Source: Ruminococcus sp. UBA3280
GTDB taxonomy: Bacteria; Bacillota; Clostridia; Oscillospirales; Ruminococcaceae
Reading direction: 5' to 3'
NCBI GenBank assembly: GCA_002362175.1
Contig: DETU01000097.1
Coordinates: forward strand, 581-61,596
DNA length: 61,016 bases
The translations under genes and the position numbers were made by a program. Each line of letters starts with the position of its first letter. Within the stretch, counting starts at the first letter, position 1. Of the stretch, positions 16,306 through 26,710 are shown piece after piece. The notes under the pieces are model-generated. The model was not told the origin of the DNA and did no database searches. It saw nothing but the letters and a program-made list of their open reading frames with translations.

Positions 16306-18207
16306 ATGGATTCAATAAAAAGTCTCACCAGCGAATTTTTCAGGAATATTGCAAAAAACGGACTTGAAATACGTTCCGGACAGGTTGAAATGGCGGAAGA
16401 TGTCTGCACTGCAATTGAAACGAAAAAACCGCTGGCAGTCGAGGCAGAAATTGGAATTGGCAAATCCTACGCATATCTTGTTCCGGCGGTGTTGCAGTTT
16501 TTCAAGGAATATAGGCAAATTATAATCGCTACTTCGACAATAGCATTGCAGGAACAGTTATACAAGGACATACATAATGTTATGGAAATGCTCGGAGTAA
16601 ACGCCGAAATTATTCTTGCAAAAGGCATAAAAAATTATGTCTGCAAACGTCGGCTCAGAGGATTGGCGAACAAGCAGAATGATGATAAATTGCTGAGCAA
16701 AATCTGTTCATTTGTGAACGACAGCATACAAGATATCAGCAGTATAAAAATGAAGATTCCGCCGAAAGTATGGGAAAAAATAAATGTTTCAAATTTCGGG
16801 AGTGATTATTGTAAATTTTGTGATTTTTCGACTTCATGTTGTTACAATGTTATCAGGAAAAAAATCAGAACGGAGCATAATATTGTGATTTGCAACCAAA
16901 ATATGCTTGTTTCGCACCTGATGAATGAAAAAGGGATTTTTAATCCAAACTGTTCAGCTATAATCGTTGACGAAGCCCATAACATAGAGGAAAAATTTAG
17001 GTCAGCGTTTACCGAATCTTATGACCGAATTGAGCTGATATACGAAATAAACAAATGTGTTGATATGATTCAACCTCAAGACCGCCGGCTTGCCGAAACG
17101 CTCGTTAAAAGCATCGGAAAAACTGTAAATGAGCTTTTTAAGGAGCTTGCCGGACAGGTTCAGCAACAGAAAAAAGACTCCGACAACGATATGGAAACGT
17201 TTTTCTGCAATTATACGACGGCAGTCAAAAAATGTGTTTATGACCTGTGCAGTAAGTTAAAAAGGTTTGAAAAATTCGTCAATGTACCGACGACCGAGAT
17301 TCTGAATTTTGCAGAACGTTTAAAAAATGTTTCAGGAAATGACGTAATATGACTTAAAAATAGCAAACATATTAAAATTTGTGTCTGCAAAAAAGATATC
17401 AGGAACGATATTTCGCAGTTGCTTTTTAGAAACGGAAGCGTGATTTTGACATCGGCGACGATTTCATACCAGCAGAACGGAACACCTGAAAAACGCTGTG
17501 AATATTATCTGAAAAGCATTGGTTTTCCGGTTTATGGCAGAGTTGCAGAACCGAAAAAATCGCCGTTTGATTATGATAAAAACACCATGCTGTACGTTTC
17601 GGCAACTATGCCTTTCCCGAAATATAACAGAAAAGAAGAATATCGGAAGTCGTCAATTCCGGAAATCGTGAAACTTTTAGAAGTCACCGACGGCAAAACC
17701 TTGATTTTGTTTACTTCAAAAGCGGACATGGAATATGTTTACAAAAAACTGAGCAATATGCACTTGCCGTATAAAATTTATGTTCAGGAGAATAATTCGT
17801 CACAGGCATATGTTTTGGAAAAGTTCAGAAACAACGTAAATTCGGTAATACTTGGCACTGGAACGTACTGGGAAGGTATAAATATTGAGGGCGTGAGTCT
17901 TTCGCAAGTCATGATTTATAAACTGCCATTTCCGGTTCCTGAGCCGATAATCAGCTACAAAATGTCGGTGGCGAAAAATCCCGTTGACGACGTTGCTGTT
18001 CCCGAAATGATAATAAAACTTCGGCAAGGTGTAGGACGTTTGATACGTTCTGTAAGCGACAAGGAAATTGTTTCAATTCTCGATCCAAGATTAAGTGGCA
18101 GGAGCAAATCAGGCTATATAAAGCGGATTTTTTACTCTCTGCCTATGAAAAATATAACCGAAAATATTGAAGAAATCCGGAATTTCTGGAATCAAATAAC
18201 GGAGTGA
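16306..18207 (+). pseudogene. DinG/XPD-like helicase gene with an in-frame TGA
   Basis: One continuous frame of 634 codons apart from TGA at 17350-17352. The first part has Walker A-like EAEIGIGKSY (residues ~47-56), an Fe-S-type Cys set (YVCKRR, then YCKFCDFSTSCC) and the DEAH box VDEAHNIEE. After the stop the same frame continues through ILTSATISYQQNG, LILFTSKADMEYVY and the late motif RQGVGRLIRS. TGA probably replaces TGG (Trp). The gene is therefore split by a single nonsense codon; the second half has no good start. If read through, it would be a 5'-3' Fe-S helicase carried by the element. It starts five bases after mazF. Confidence 0.85.
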
Positions 18208-18212
18208 TAAAA

Positions 18213-18380
18213 ATGAAAAAATATGGTCAGGCGGACTTGATGTGCTTTCTGATTCAAGCTTACCTTGAAGTCGGCATGAAGTCTGCAACAGATGCAGAAA
18301 AGAAAAAAATCGAGGACAAATGCTGTTCGGAAATCATGAAAAATTATCCGTCGGCAAGGGATTTGGAGGTTGGTCGTTGA
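18213..18380 (+). CDS. Small hypothetical protein (55 residues)
   Basis: ATG with GGAG about eight bases upstream, six bases after the helicase frame. The product starts MKKYGQADLMCFLIQAYLEV and continues charged and helical, with two adjacent Cys (KCCSE). No family is recognised. It overlaps the next short gene by four bases, so the pair is coupled. Small proteins of this size are frequent between recombinase and helicase genes in such elements. Confidence 0.6.
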   Translation: MKKYGQADLMCFLIQAYLEVGMKSATDAEKKKIEDKCCSEIMKNYPSARDLEVGR

Positions 18381-18496
18381 TAAAATTTATTCTGGGAAGC
18401 CTTTTCGGCGAAACGGTCAGTGTATTTGTAATGTGTCTTTGCCAAGTCGCCGGAAAAGTCGATAATCAGCTAAATTACACAGATTTTGACGAATAA
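18377..18496 (+). CDS. DUF3789-like small membrane protein
   Basis: A 39-residue protein from TTG overlapping the previous stop, with GGAGGT six bases upstream. It is one membrane helix (IKFILGSLFGETVSVFVMCL) followed by a short polar tail ending TDFDE. The pattern matches the very short DUF3789 membrane proteins common on Firmicutes mobile elements; function is unknown. Confidence 0.6.
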   Translation: MIKFILGSLFGETVSVFVMCLCQVAGKVDNQLNYTDFDE

Positions 18497-18566
18497 TTTT
18501 GTCTGGTATGGTGATTACATTCTGGACAAAAATGTGGTATTGTTGGTGTAAAGCGAGGTGAAAAAT

Positions 18567-20099
18567 ATGCTGACAGTAACAATAATAAAACCTATAATTG
18601 AAAGCGAAAATGGCGTAAAATTGAGAGTTGCGGCTTATTGCAGAGTGTCGTCTGACAGTGCTGACCAGCTTAATTCGTACATGGCACAGATGACTTATTA
18701 CAGCAGTAAATTTGAAAATTCAAAAACTGAAATACTCGTTGATTTGTACGCCGACGAGGGAATTTCCGGAACCCGTGACGACAAAAGAGCGGAGTTTCAA
18801 CGGCTGATAAGCGATTGCAGAAAAGGAAAAATTGACATAATTTACACAAAGTCAATAAGTCGTTTTGCCCGAAATACAAAGGATTGTCTGAAAAACATCC
18901 GTGAACTGAAATCACTCGGAATTTCGGTATTTTTTGAAAAAGAAAATCTCGATACCGCAAAAATTACAGACGAAATAATGATAACTGTTCTCGGCGGGCT
19001 TGCTCAGGAAGAATCGGCTTCGATTTCGCAAAATATGAAATGGTCATACCATAAGCAGATGACTGACGGAACAATCAGTCAACATTCGGCTCCTTACGGC
19101 TACACTATTGTAAACGGTAAACTGGAAATAACCCCTGAACAGGCTGAAATTATAAAAATGATATTTGAAATGTTTCTAAGCGGAAAAGGCTATTACGCAA
19201 TATGCAATGAACTTAATCAAAAAGGCATATTCAAAAGTGAAAACGGCGATAAATGGACAATTTCAGCAGTAGAATATATATTGAAAAATGAAAGATATAT
19301 AGGTGATTCTCTGTGGCAAAAAAATTACAATGAAGGTATTCCGTTCAGAAAAATCCGTAATCATGGTGTGTTACCACAATATTATATTTCAGACACCCAC
19401 TTTCCGATTATAGAACGTGAAATATTTGAAAAAGTTCAACATATTATTGAATCCCGAACCTTCAGAGCAAAAGAAATAGTCCCCTACCCTCTCTCAAAAA
19501 AAATTATCTGTGGAATTTGCAATTCCACTTATAAAAGAATCAAAAAAAATAGTAAAATCTATTGGGTATGCCGTAAACATAATATGTCAGCATCAGAATG
19601 TCCGCATAAAGCTATTGAAGAACAAAAAATATATGATGATTTTATCAGAATGTTCAACAAAATCCTGACGAATTACAAGGAAATAATTGTTCCGGTGCAG
19701 ACTGCATTACAGGAACTGAAAATGCGGAAATTCAGCAATAATACAAACGTTATGGAAATCCACAGAGAGCAGATAAAACTGAAAGAACAGCTTCATGTAA
19801 TCGCCGGACTTCGGACAAAAGGTTTCATAGCTGACGCAAAATATCAGGAGCAGAACACAGAAATTAACCGAAAAATCCGTAAATTGCAGAAAGATTTAAA
19901 AATGCTGACAACTTCGGACGACGCTGAAACGCTTGAACAGATTGAAATGCTTGTGGATTTTTTTGAAAAGCGTGAAAAAATAATGGCGGAATTTGAGGAA
20001 GAATCGTTCAGTTTCCTTGTAGACAGAATCGTTGTGCATGATAAAAAAATGGAATTTCAGATTGTCGGTGGATTGAAATTCACCGAAAAAATTACATAA
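18567..20099 (+). CDS. Large serine recombinase 1 (intact)
   Basis: The start at ATG 18567 has AGCGAGG upstream. The 510-residue product has all large serine recombinase parts: catalytic resolvase domain with AAYCRVSSDS (the nucleophile is one of the Ser), YADEGISGTRDDKRAEFQRL and SISRFARN; then the recombinase domain (YGYTIVNGKLEITPEQAEIIK, residues ~175-290); a zinc ribbon (CGICNST...CRKHNMSASECPH) and a C-terminal coiled coil. It integrates or excises the element at attachment sites. It is the only full-length, unbroken recombinase of the three. Confidence 0.93.
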   Translation: MLTVTIIKPIIESENGVKLRVAAYCRVSSDSADQLNSYMAQMTYYSSKFENSKTEILVDLYADEGISGTRDDKRAEFQRLISDCRKGKIDIIYTKSISRFARNTKDCLKNIRELKSLGISVFFEKENLDTAKITDEIMITVLGGLAQEESASISQNMKWSYHKQMTDGTISQHSAPYGYTIVNGKLEITPEQAEIIKMIFEMFLSGKGYYAICNELNQKGIFKSENGDKWTISAVEYILKNERYIGDSLWQKNYNEGIPFRKIRNHGVLPQYYISDTHFPIIEREIFEKVQHIIESRTFRAKEIVPYPLSKKIICGICNSTYKRIKKNSKIYWVCRKHNMSASECPHKAIEEQKIYDDFIRMFNKILTNYKEIIVPVQTALQELKMRKFSNNTNVMEIHREQIKLKEQLHVIAGLRTKGFIADAKYQEQNTEINRKIRKLQKDLKMLTTSDDAETLEQIEMLVDFFEKREKIMAEFEEESFSFLVDRIVVHDKKMEFQIVGGLKFTEKIT

Positions 20100-20170
20100 A
20101 TTTTGTTGGTATTGATGAATAGATTTCCGGAAAAATATGTGGTATTGTAATGAGGAAAGGAGGTGCGAAA

Positions 20171-21016
20171 ATGCCTAAAAACGGGACAATACCGTTCGGT
20201 TACATGATGAAGGACGGACAGATTCAGGCGAATCCGGAAGAAGTTCTGGCAGTGGTGACAATTTTCAGCGAGTACCTTGCCGGAAAAAGTCTGAATGAAA
20301 TTTCCGCACAGATGGAAGTGCCGTATAACGACGGTCTGAAGTGGAATAAAAATATGGTCAAGCGAATTCTTGAGAACGAAAAATATCTCGGAACGTCAAA
20401 ATATCCGCAATTAATCAGTGCTGAGATTTTCAGAGCAGTGAACGAAAAAAAGACTTCAAAAGCGACTTGCATAGTTTCGGACGAACTTCAGGAAGTCAGA
20501 AATCTGACATTCTGTAAAGAGTGCGGTCAGAAATTATTCCGGAATAAAGCCGAAAAATGGAACTGCCACAATCAGGAATGTTACAAATTTGAATATCAGC
20601 TTACGGACGAAATGCTGATTGGAAGTATCCTGAATATTCTGAACGCTGTGACTGCAAATCCGAGCCTGATTGATGCGGATTCGGAAGTCGGAAAATACAT
20701 ATCAGATTCGGAAATTATCCGTCGTCAGAACGAAATAAACCGAAAAATTGACGAGAAAAATTTTGATTTCGACGAAGTTAAAAACGAGATTTTCAGACTT
20801 GCGGAAATGAAATACGAAAGATGTACATACAGCGATATTCCGCAAAAAACAGTATTTTTAAAATCAGTTTTCAAGAACCAGAAACAGTTGCAGACACTCG
20901 ATACTGAATTCATGAAAATCTGTGTTTCGAAGATTTTCGCAAGCCACTACAGATTTATCGAAATTGAATTTAAAAACGGCGTTACCGTCCGAAATACGAT
21001 AGAAAGGAAAGGTTAA
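20171..21016 (+). CDS. Recombinase-domain protein lacking the catalytic resolvase domain
   Basis: ATG with a perfect AAGGAGGTG upstream opens a 281-residue protein beginning directly in the DNA-binding recombinase domain (PFGYMMKDGQIQANPEEVLAVV), then NEKYLGTSKYPQLISAEIF, a zinc ribbon (CKECGQKL...CHNQEC) and a C-terminal helical region. The N-terminal catalytic domain with its Ser nucleophile is absent, and the real ribosome site shows this is not an artefact of truncation. It may help DNA binding or synapsis for its two neighbours. It ends one base before the next start. Confidence 0.82.
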   Translation: MPKNGTIPFGYMMKDGQIQANPEEVLAVVTIFSEYLAGKSLNEISAQMEVPYNDGLKWNKNMVKRILENEKYLGTSKYPQLISAEIFRAVNEKKTSKATCIVSDELQEVRNLTFCKECGQKLFRNKAEKWNCHNQECYKFEYQLTDEMLIGSILNILNAVTANPSLIDADSEVGKYISDSEIIRRQNEINRKIDEKNFDFDEVKNEIFRLAEMKYERCTYSDIPQKTVFLKSVFKNQKQLQTLDTEFMKICVSKIFASHYRFIEIEFKNGVTVRNTIERKG

Positions 21017-21017
21017 A

Positions 21018-22635
21018 ATGTCAGCACCAAATGTACGAATAATCCCCGCAAAATCGCCAAATACTGAGTCTCAAAATCAGTACCGACAACTTAGGGTAGC
21101 CGCATATTGCCGTGTGTCAACTGAACTTGAGGAACAGCAAAATAGTTATCAGTTGCAGATTGAATATTACACGAATTTAATTCATCAGAACAAAGAATGG
21201 TCGCTCGCCGGAATATTCGCAGACGAGGGAATTTCCGGAACTCAAACGAAAAAAAGAACTGAATTCAACCGCATGATAAGGCTGTGCAAACAGAAAAAAA
21301 TCGACCTGATTCTGTGTAAGTCAATAAGCCGTTTTGCACGAAATACCGTTGATTGTCTTGAATACGTCCGGCAATTGAAAGACATCGGAATCGGCATCAT
21401 ATTTGAGAAGGAAAACATCAACACGCTGACTATGACGAGTGAATTCATGATTGCGTTGTACGGAAGTTTCGCACAGGCGGAAAGTGAGTCTATTTCAAAA
21501 AATATCACGCTCGGAAATCAGATGGCGTTCCGTGAGGGAAAAGCCCGATATCAGTACAAATACTGGCTCGGCTACCGGAAAGGCAGTGACGGAAATCCCG
21601 AAATTGTTGACGAAGAAGCCGAAACCGTAAAGCTGATTTACAGAATGTTTCTTGACGGCGATTCTATGCAGAAAATAGCCGAATTTTTGATTAAAAAAGA
21701 GCGGAAAACTGCACTCGGTAAACTTGACTGGAATCACATTACGGTGAAAAGAATTCTGACGAACGAAAAATACACCGGCGACTGTATTCTGCAAAAAACG
21801 TACACTTTGGACTGCATAACCCACAAACAAGTCCGGAATAATGGCGAACGTGCGATGTATCTGGTGAGCGACGCACATCCGGCAATTATCGACCGTGACA
21901 CGTTCAATCTGGCACAGCAGGAAATCGCAAGGCGGACTTCAAAGCAGAAAGGTCAGCAGTAAAACGACGACCGAACAAGGCAAATATTCGAGCAAATACG
22001 CCCTTACGGAACTACTGGTTTGCGGTGAATGCGGAACGCCTTACCGTCGGTGTACGTGGAATGTTCACGGAAAAAAACGGATTGTGTGGCGGTGTATCAG
22101 CCGTCTTGACCACGGAAGTCGCTACTGCAAAAATTCCCCGACCATGCACGAAGAACCGCTCCATAAGGCGATTGTGAAGGCGATAAATGAATTCTATAAC
22201 TGCAACGAAGATGTCGCCGAAATACTGAAATCCAACGCAGAATCGGTACTTTCGGTACTTGCGGACAATGAAATTCAAAACATTGAAAAACGCCTTAAAG
22301 AAATCGACGAGGCAAGGAATAATTTCATAAATCTGATTGCGACGGGAGCTTGCGTAGAGGATTCGCTTGACGGTGAATTTGCGGAATTATTCGCAGAAGA
22401 AGAAAAACTGAGTTCAAAATTGATGACTTTGAAAGCACAGAATCAGGATTCGGAAAGTGTCCAAAAAAGCGTTGAAAATTCTGTGAAAGAAATCGAAAAT
22501 GCAGAATTTCAGCTTGAAAAGTTCAACGATGTGATTATCCGAAAGCTGATTGAGTGCATAAAAGTTATGAGCAAAACTGAAATTCTGATTATTTTCAAAG
22601 GTGGTTACGAAGTGAGAATTTCGGTTGAAAAATAG
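21018..22635 (+). pseudogene. Large serine recombinase 2, frameshifted
   Basis: Frame 1 (21018-21962) carries the catalytic domain (RVAAYCRVSTE, FADEGISGTQTKKRTEFNRM, SISRFARN) and the recombinase domain, and ends ARRTSKQKGQQ plus stop. Frame 2 then continues without a break of homology as RKVSSKTTTEQGKYSSKYALTELLV, a zinc ribbon (CGECGTPYRRC) and a coiled coil to 22635. The frames switch at about 21935-21955, so one base was lost or gained. Whole-length product would be about 540 residues. The catalytic part alone lacks the coiled coil needed for regulated synapsis. Confidence 0.85.
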
Positions 22636-22685
22636 CGGAAAGACGGCTTGCATAAAGCCGTTTTTTTCTTGGCGGAGGTGGTGCA

Positions 22686-23773
22686 GTGACAGGAAATTTT
22701 GACGGAATCAGGCAGAGAAATTTCGGAATAGAAATCGAAATGACGGGACTTACACGCTGTCAGGCGACGAAAGAAATCGGCGAATTGTTCGGCACTCAGC
22801 CGGAGCATATCGGCGGAAGTTACGACAAATACACCATTCCTGACCGTGACGGAAAAGAGTGGTCAATAGTTTACGACAGCAGTATTTATACCCGTGAAAG
22901 TCGTGAGGTTTCGGGTTCGTCGTCGTACAGCGTGGAGCTGAATTCGCCTGTTCTGAATTATGCGGAAATCCCCAAATTGCAGGAGGTTATACGTGTTCTA
23001 AAAAAAGCTGGCGGAATCTGTGGGGCGGAGTTTACGTGCGGAACGCATATTCACATTTCGGCGGACGATTACACGCCAAATCAGATTCGCAACCTTGTGA
23101 ATATTTTTTCGAGCAAGGAAGATTTTCTGTGGGATATGCTTCAGGTGTCGTCCGAAAGGGAGAGTTACTGCCAGAAAATCGACAGGGATTTTGTAGAAAA
23201 ACTGAACCGTGAAAAGCCGAAAATATGGAAAGAATCAAGGAATTATGGTACAAAGGTCACATGAATGAGCAGTACCATCATTACTCGGATACACGTTATC
23301 ATGCCTTGAATCTGCACAGTTTTTTTCAGCATGGTCACTACGAAATCCGCTGTTGCAACAGTTCACTGCATGCCGGAGTTGTTCGGGCTCAGCTGTCGCT
23401 TGCACTTGCGATAAGCAATGCGGCGGTCACGAAAAAATACTGTTCTCCGGCGGTTTCGCAAAGCGATAATATGCGGTATTCTGCGAGGGTATGGCTGTTG
23501 AATCTGGGGATGATTGGCGAAGAATTCAAGAATTGTCGGACGCATTTATTGAAACATCTTCCGGGCAACATTGCGTGGCGACATCCCGAAGACGCATTGG
23601 CTCAGCGGGAACGTCTGAAACAGGAAAGAATCGCCGCACGTGAGCGGAATTCTGAGTCTGTGAGCGAAGTTCAGAACGAGTCCGGAGAACAACCTACGGA
23701 AACAGAAAATGCCGTTGTGGGCGATTGTGAAGAGGATTCTGAAGAAGAAAACGACATGACAATGTCAATGTAA
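22686..23773 (+). pseudogene. Amidoligase-family enzyme, frameshifted
   Basis: The GTG start has GGAGGTG upstream. Frame 1 gives NFGIEIEMTGLTR, the hallmark of the putative amidoligase (COOH-NH2 ligase) family, then VELNSPVL and GTHIHISADDYT. It runs out at 23264, while frame 2 picks up from about 23225 with MERIKELWYKGHMNEQYHH, HYEIRCCNSSLHAG and an acidic, low-complexity tail. The two frames together match one family-length protein, so a single indel at ~23217-23228 breaks it. Amidoligases are predicted ATP-grasp/GCS-type enzymes that make isopeptide bonds; the pairing with the next gene is a known association. Confidence 0.82.
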
Positions 23774-23786
23774 GGAGAGTGATAAA

Positions 23787-24009
23787 ATGGAGTACAAAAG
23801 GCTGTATATCGCCTACGGAAGCAATATCAATCTTGAACAGATGGCGTACCGATGTCCGCATTCGAAAGTTGTGGGAATATCCGAAATTAAGGATTTTGAA
23901 CTGGAGTTCAGAGGAGTAGCTACAATTGTTCCAAAAGAAAATATGAAAGTGCCTATTTTAATCTGGGAACTTGATGAAATGGATTTACTCACATTGAACC
24001 GCTACGAAG
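23787..24009 (+). CDS. Gamma-glutamylcyclotransferase-like enzyme, exon 1
   Basis: ATG with AAGGAG upstream; 74 codons plus one base. The product begins RLYIAYGSNINLEQMAYRCP, which is the substrate-loop signature YGSN of the GGCT/AIG2 fold, and ends ELDEMDLLTLNRYE. A group II intron starts at 24010 (GTGCG). Reading on into the intron adds only a few residues before a stop. Joined to exon 2 at 26711 the total is 534 bases, 177 residues, in frame, giving NRYEG-YPSFYRQEK across the junction. The enzyme would cleave gamma-glutamyl amides, possibly reversing or processing amidoligase products. Confidence 0.88.
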
Positions 24010-24716
24010 GTGCGACACGTTCCTAATTGAAAAGATTAGGCACTAATAAAAGAACGTGAAAAGTTTTCTTTATTAGGAGAACTGATAATCCGAGAGGTGG
24101 AATGACGGAGTAACGCCCCGAAATGCCTCCCCTGATACTCCGACTGGCATTATTGGGAAACCGATTTTGTCAGAAGCTCGGTGAAGTCGGCTGAGAGATA
24201 CCGTAAATTGTGAAAACAGAACGAAAGCTGTTCAGAGGTGAATGGTGTATCCTATAGGTCGGGGGTCTATAAAATGTATATGGTGAGAATGATAGAAATA
24301 TCTGACGAATCTGCGAACGTACGGGTCTATAATCTCGGACTGCATAGAAATGTGCAGACTGCCAAAATGCAGGGACAGTGAGGTAAAGTAAGAATCTTCG
24401 TTATGAAATACCTTGCAGTGTTACAAGCACTGCCAAGCTGTCAGGCTTACAGCAGGACACCTAAGTACGTATGCAAAGATAGGATTATCGGAACGTGGCA
24501 GCCTACAGTACGCATTTGTTGCGGTACAGACGAAGAACAATAAGCTGTTTTGACTGTGGGCAAAGTCGTGGCATTACCGATGATGTTTTCTGTAATGGAA
24601 AGCGGAGGGACAGCCACAAGTCGATATTACAAATCGTTATGGGTATTGAAATTCATAGCTTCGAGTAAGATTTAGGAGTTATCCGAGAAAAACGAAACTG
24701 AAAGGGGGAGTTGCCT

Positions 24717-26573
24717 ATGACAAAGCAGAAAAAACTAAGACATCTGGAATATTATGACTTGCAGGAATGCTTTGATGATTTGTATGCTAAAAGCAAGCAA
24801 GATGAAATTTTCACGAAACTCATGGAGATAATTTCAAGTGAGGAAAATATACGGCTTGCATACAGGAATATCAAGCGAAATTCAGGCAGTTATACAAGCG
24901 GTACGGATAATCTGAATATCAAAGATATTGAAAAATTGTCCGTCGAAAAGTTAATTGAGATAATTCGGAGGAAACTAAAATTTTACACACCTAAACCTGT
25001 TAGGCGAGTAGAAATCCCAAAGCCCAATGGTAAAACCAGACCGTTGGGAATACCGACAATAGTTGACAGATTGGTTCAGCAATGCATTTTACAAGTGCTT
25101 GAACCGATATGTGAAGCAAAGTTTCATGAGCGAAGCAACGGTTTCAGACCCAACAGGTCAGCAGAAAATGCATTGGCGCAATGCTATAAAATGATTCACA
25201 GGCAGCATCTTTATTTTGTCGTAGATGTTGACATCAAGGGCTTTTTCGACAATGTAAATCATTCAAAGCTGATACGTCAAATGTGGGCAATGGGAATCAG
25301 GGATAAACAACTAATATGCATAATCAAGCAAATGCTGAAAGCACCAATAATATTACCTGATGGCAATAAAATTTTTCCAACAAAAGGTACTCCGCAAGGC
25401 GGTATTTTATCGCCGCTGTTAGCCAATATTGTTCTGAATGAACTGGATTGGTGGATAAGCAGTCAATGGGAAACAATGCCAACTCAAAGGAATTACTACA
25501 TTGGTATAAACAGCAATGGTTCTTTTAATAAAAGCGGTGTATTTAATGCTCTCAGGAAAAGCGGATTAAAGGAAATGTATATTGTAAGATATGCAGACGA
25601 TTTTAAAATTTTCTGTCGTAAGCGCAGTGACGCTGATAGAATTTTTATTGCTGTTAAACAGTGGCTGAAAGACAGATTAAAGCTGGAAATCAGTGAGGAA
25701 AAATCTAAGGTTGTGAATCTCAAAAAGCGTTACTCTGAATTTTTAGGATTCAAGTTGAAAGCGGTTCGTAAAGGGAAAAAGTTTGTAGTCAGGTCGCATA
25801 TGACTGATAAAGCTGTCAAGCGAGTAACTGAAAATCTGAAAAAACAGATAAAGGAAATATCACATGGCAAAACTAAAAACGATGAAATATTGCAGATAAA
25901 GCAGTATAATTCAATGGTCATGGGTATACACAATTACTACAGATATGCAACAAATGTCAGCCTTGACTGCATGAAAATACAATTTTCAGTTTATACGGTT
26001 ATGTATCATCAGCTCAGAGGACATTTAAAGAAAAATGGACTCATTCAAAGAAACGTTATTCTGAAAAACTACGGAAAAAGCCGAATGGTACGGTATATGC
26101 ACCAAGAGCCAATATGTCCGATAGGATATATCCAAACACGAAATCCTATGCACAAAAAGCGAAAGATATGCAAGTATACAGCAGAAGGCAGAGAAGAAAT
26201 TCATAAAAGTCTGAAATTTGATGAAAGCGTTATGACGGTGCTTCATATGCTTGCAAAAGAATTTATACCAAATAGAAGCATTGAATATATGGATAACAGA
26301 GTGTCACTTTATGCCGCTCAGTACGGAAAATGTGCCGTTACAGGCAGAATACTTTGGATTGATGAAATCCATTGTCATCATAAAAAGCCAACAAGTCAGG
26401 GCGGTACGGACGAATATAACAACCTTGTTATTGTTCATAAAGACGTTCATATGCTGATTCACGCTGTAAAATTTGAAACCATTCAGGCATATCTTGTCAA
26501 GGTTAAGCCTAATAAATCTCAGCTTGAAAAAATAAATAAATTCCGGATTTTAGCAGGTAATACTGCAATTTAA
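24717..26573 (+). CDS. ltrA: Group II intron reverse transcriptase/maturase with HNH endonuclease
   Basis: Start at ATG 24717, with GGGGGAG before it; an upstream in-frame TTG is poorer. The 618-residue protein has RT domains in order: PKPNGKTRPLGIPTIVDR (~residue 100), GFRPNRSAENAL, VDVDIKGFFDNVNH, GTPQGGILSPLLANI and the active site YADDF; then the maturase X domain and a C-terminal HNH motif (CAVTG...HCHHKKPTSQGGTDEYNNL...HMLIH). Catalytic Asp residues and HNH His/Asn are present, so the protein looks active for splicing and retrohoming. Confidence 0.95.
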   Translation: MTKQKKLRHLEYYDLQECFDDLYAKSKQDEIFTKLMEIISSEENIRLAYRNIKRNSGSYTSGTDNLNIKDIEKLSVEKLIEIIRRKLKFYTPKPVRRVEIPKPNGKTRPLGIPTIVDRLVQQCILQVLEPICEAKFHERSNGFRPNRSAENALAQCYKMIHRQHLYFVVDVDIKGFFDNVNHSKLIRQMWAMGIRDKQLICIIKQMLKAPIILPDGNKIFPTKGTPQGGILSPLLANIVLNELDWWISSQWETMPTQRNYYIGINSNGSFNKSGVFNALRKSGLKEMYIVRYADDFKIFCRKRSDADRIFIAVKQWLKDRLKLEISEEKSKVVNLKKRYSEFLGFKLKAVRKGKKFVVRSHMTDKAVKRVTENLKKQIKEISHGKTKNDEILQIKQYNSMVMGIHNYYRYATNVSLDCMKIQFSVYTVMYHQLRGHLKKNGLIQRNVILKNYGKSRMVRYMHQEPICPIGYIQTRNPMHKKRKICKYTAEGREEIHKSLKFDESVMTVLHMLAKEFIPNRSIEYMDNRVSLYAAQYGKCAVTGRILWIDEIHCHHKKPTSQGGTDEYNNLVIVHKDVHMLIHAVKFETIQAYLVKVKPNKSQLEKINKFRILAGNTAI

Positions 26574-26627
26574 TGTTTTAGAACTTTGAAATCAATACCA
26601 ATCTAACGAATTTATAATACCGATGGG

Positions 26628-26710
26628 GCGCCGTGTGCGGTGAAAGTCGCATGCACGGTGCTAAGCGGGGGAAAAGGCGGAGATTACTTCAAAACCTTAC
26701 CTATCGCAAT
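26628..26710 (+). ncRNA. Group II intron domains V and VI
   Basis: 26628-26661 is a 34-base domain V: a stem around CCGTGTGCGG with GTGAAAGTCGC and CGCATGCACGG, closed by a GAAA loop; the catalytic triad position reads CGC rather than the more common AGC. Domain VI follows, with AAGG...CCTT pairing and a likely branch-point A in CCTTACC, ending at the AT of CGCAAT. These are the catalytic core of the intron. Confidence 0.85.

Larger units (their letters stand above)
24010..26710 (+). mobile_element. Group II intron with intron-encoded protein
   Basis: The 5' end is GTGCGAC (consensus GUGYG) and the 3' end is ...CGCAAT (consensus AY). Domain V with a GAAA tetraloop is at 26628-26661. A candidate EBS1, CTTCGT at 24396-24401, is fully complementary to the six exon bases before the insertion (ACGAAG, 24004-24009). 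The RT/maturase ORF sits in domain IV. The intron is 2701 bases. Removing it restores the host gene frame exactly. It lies in sense orientation to the host gene, as needed for splicing. Confidence 0.93.
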
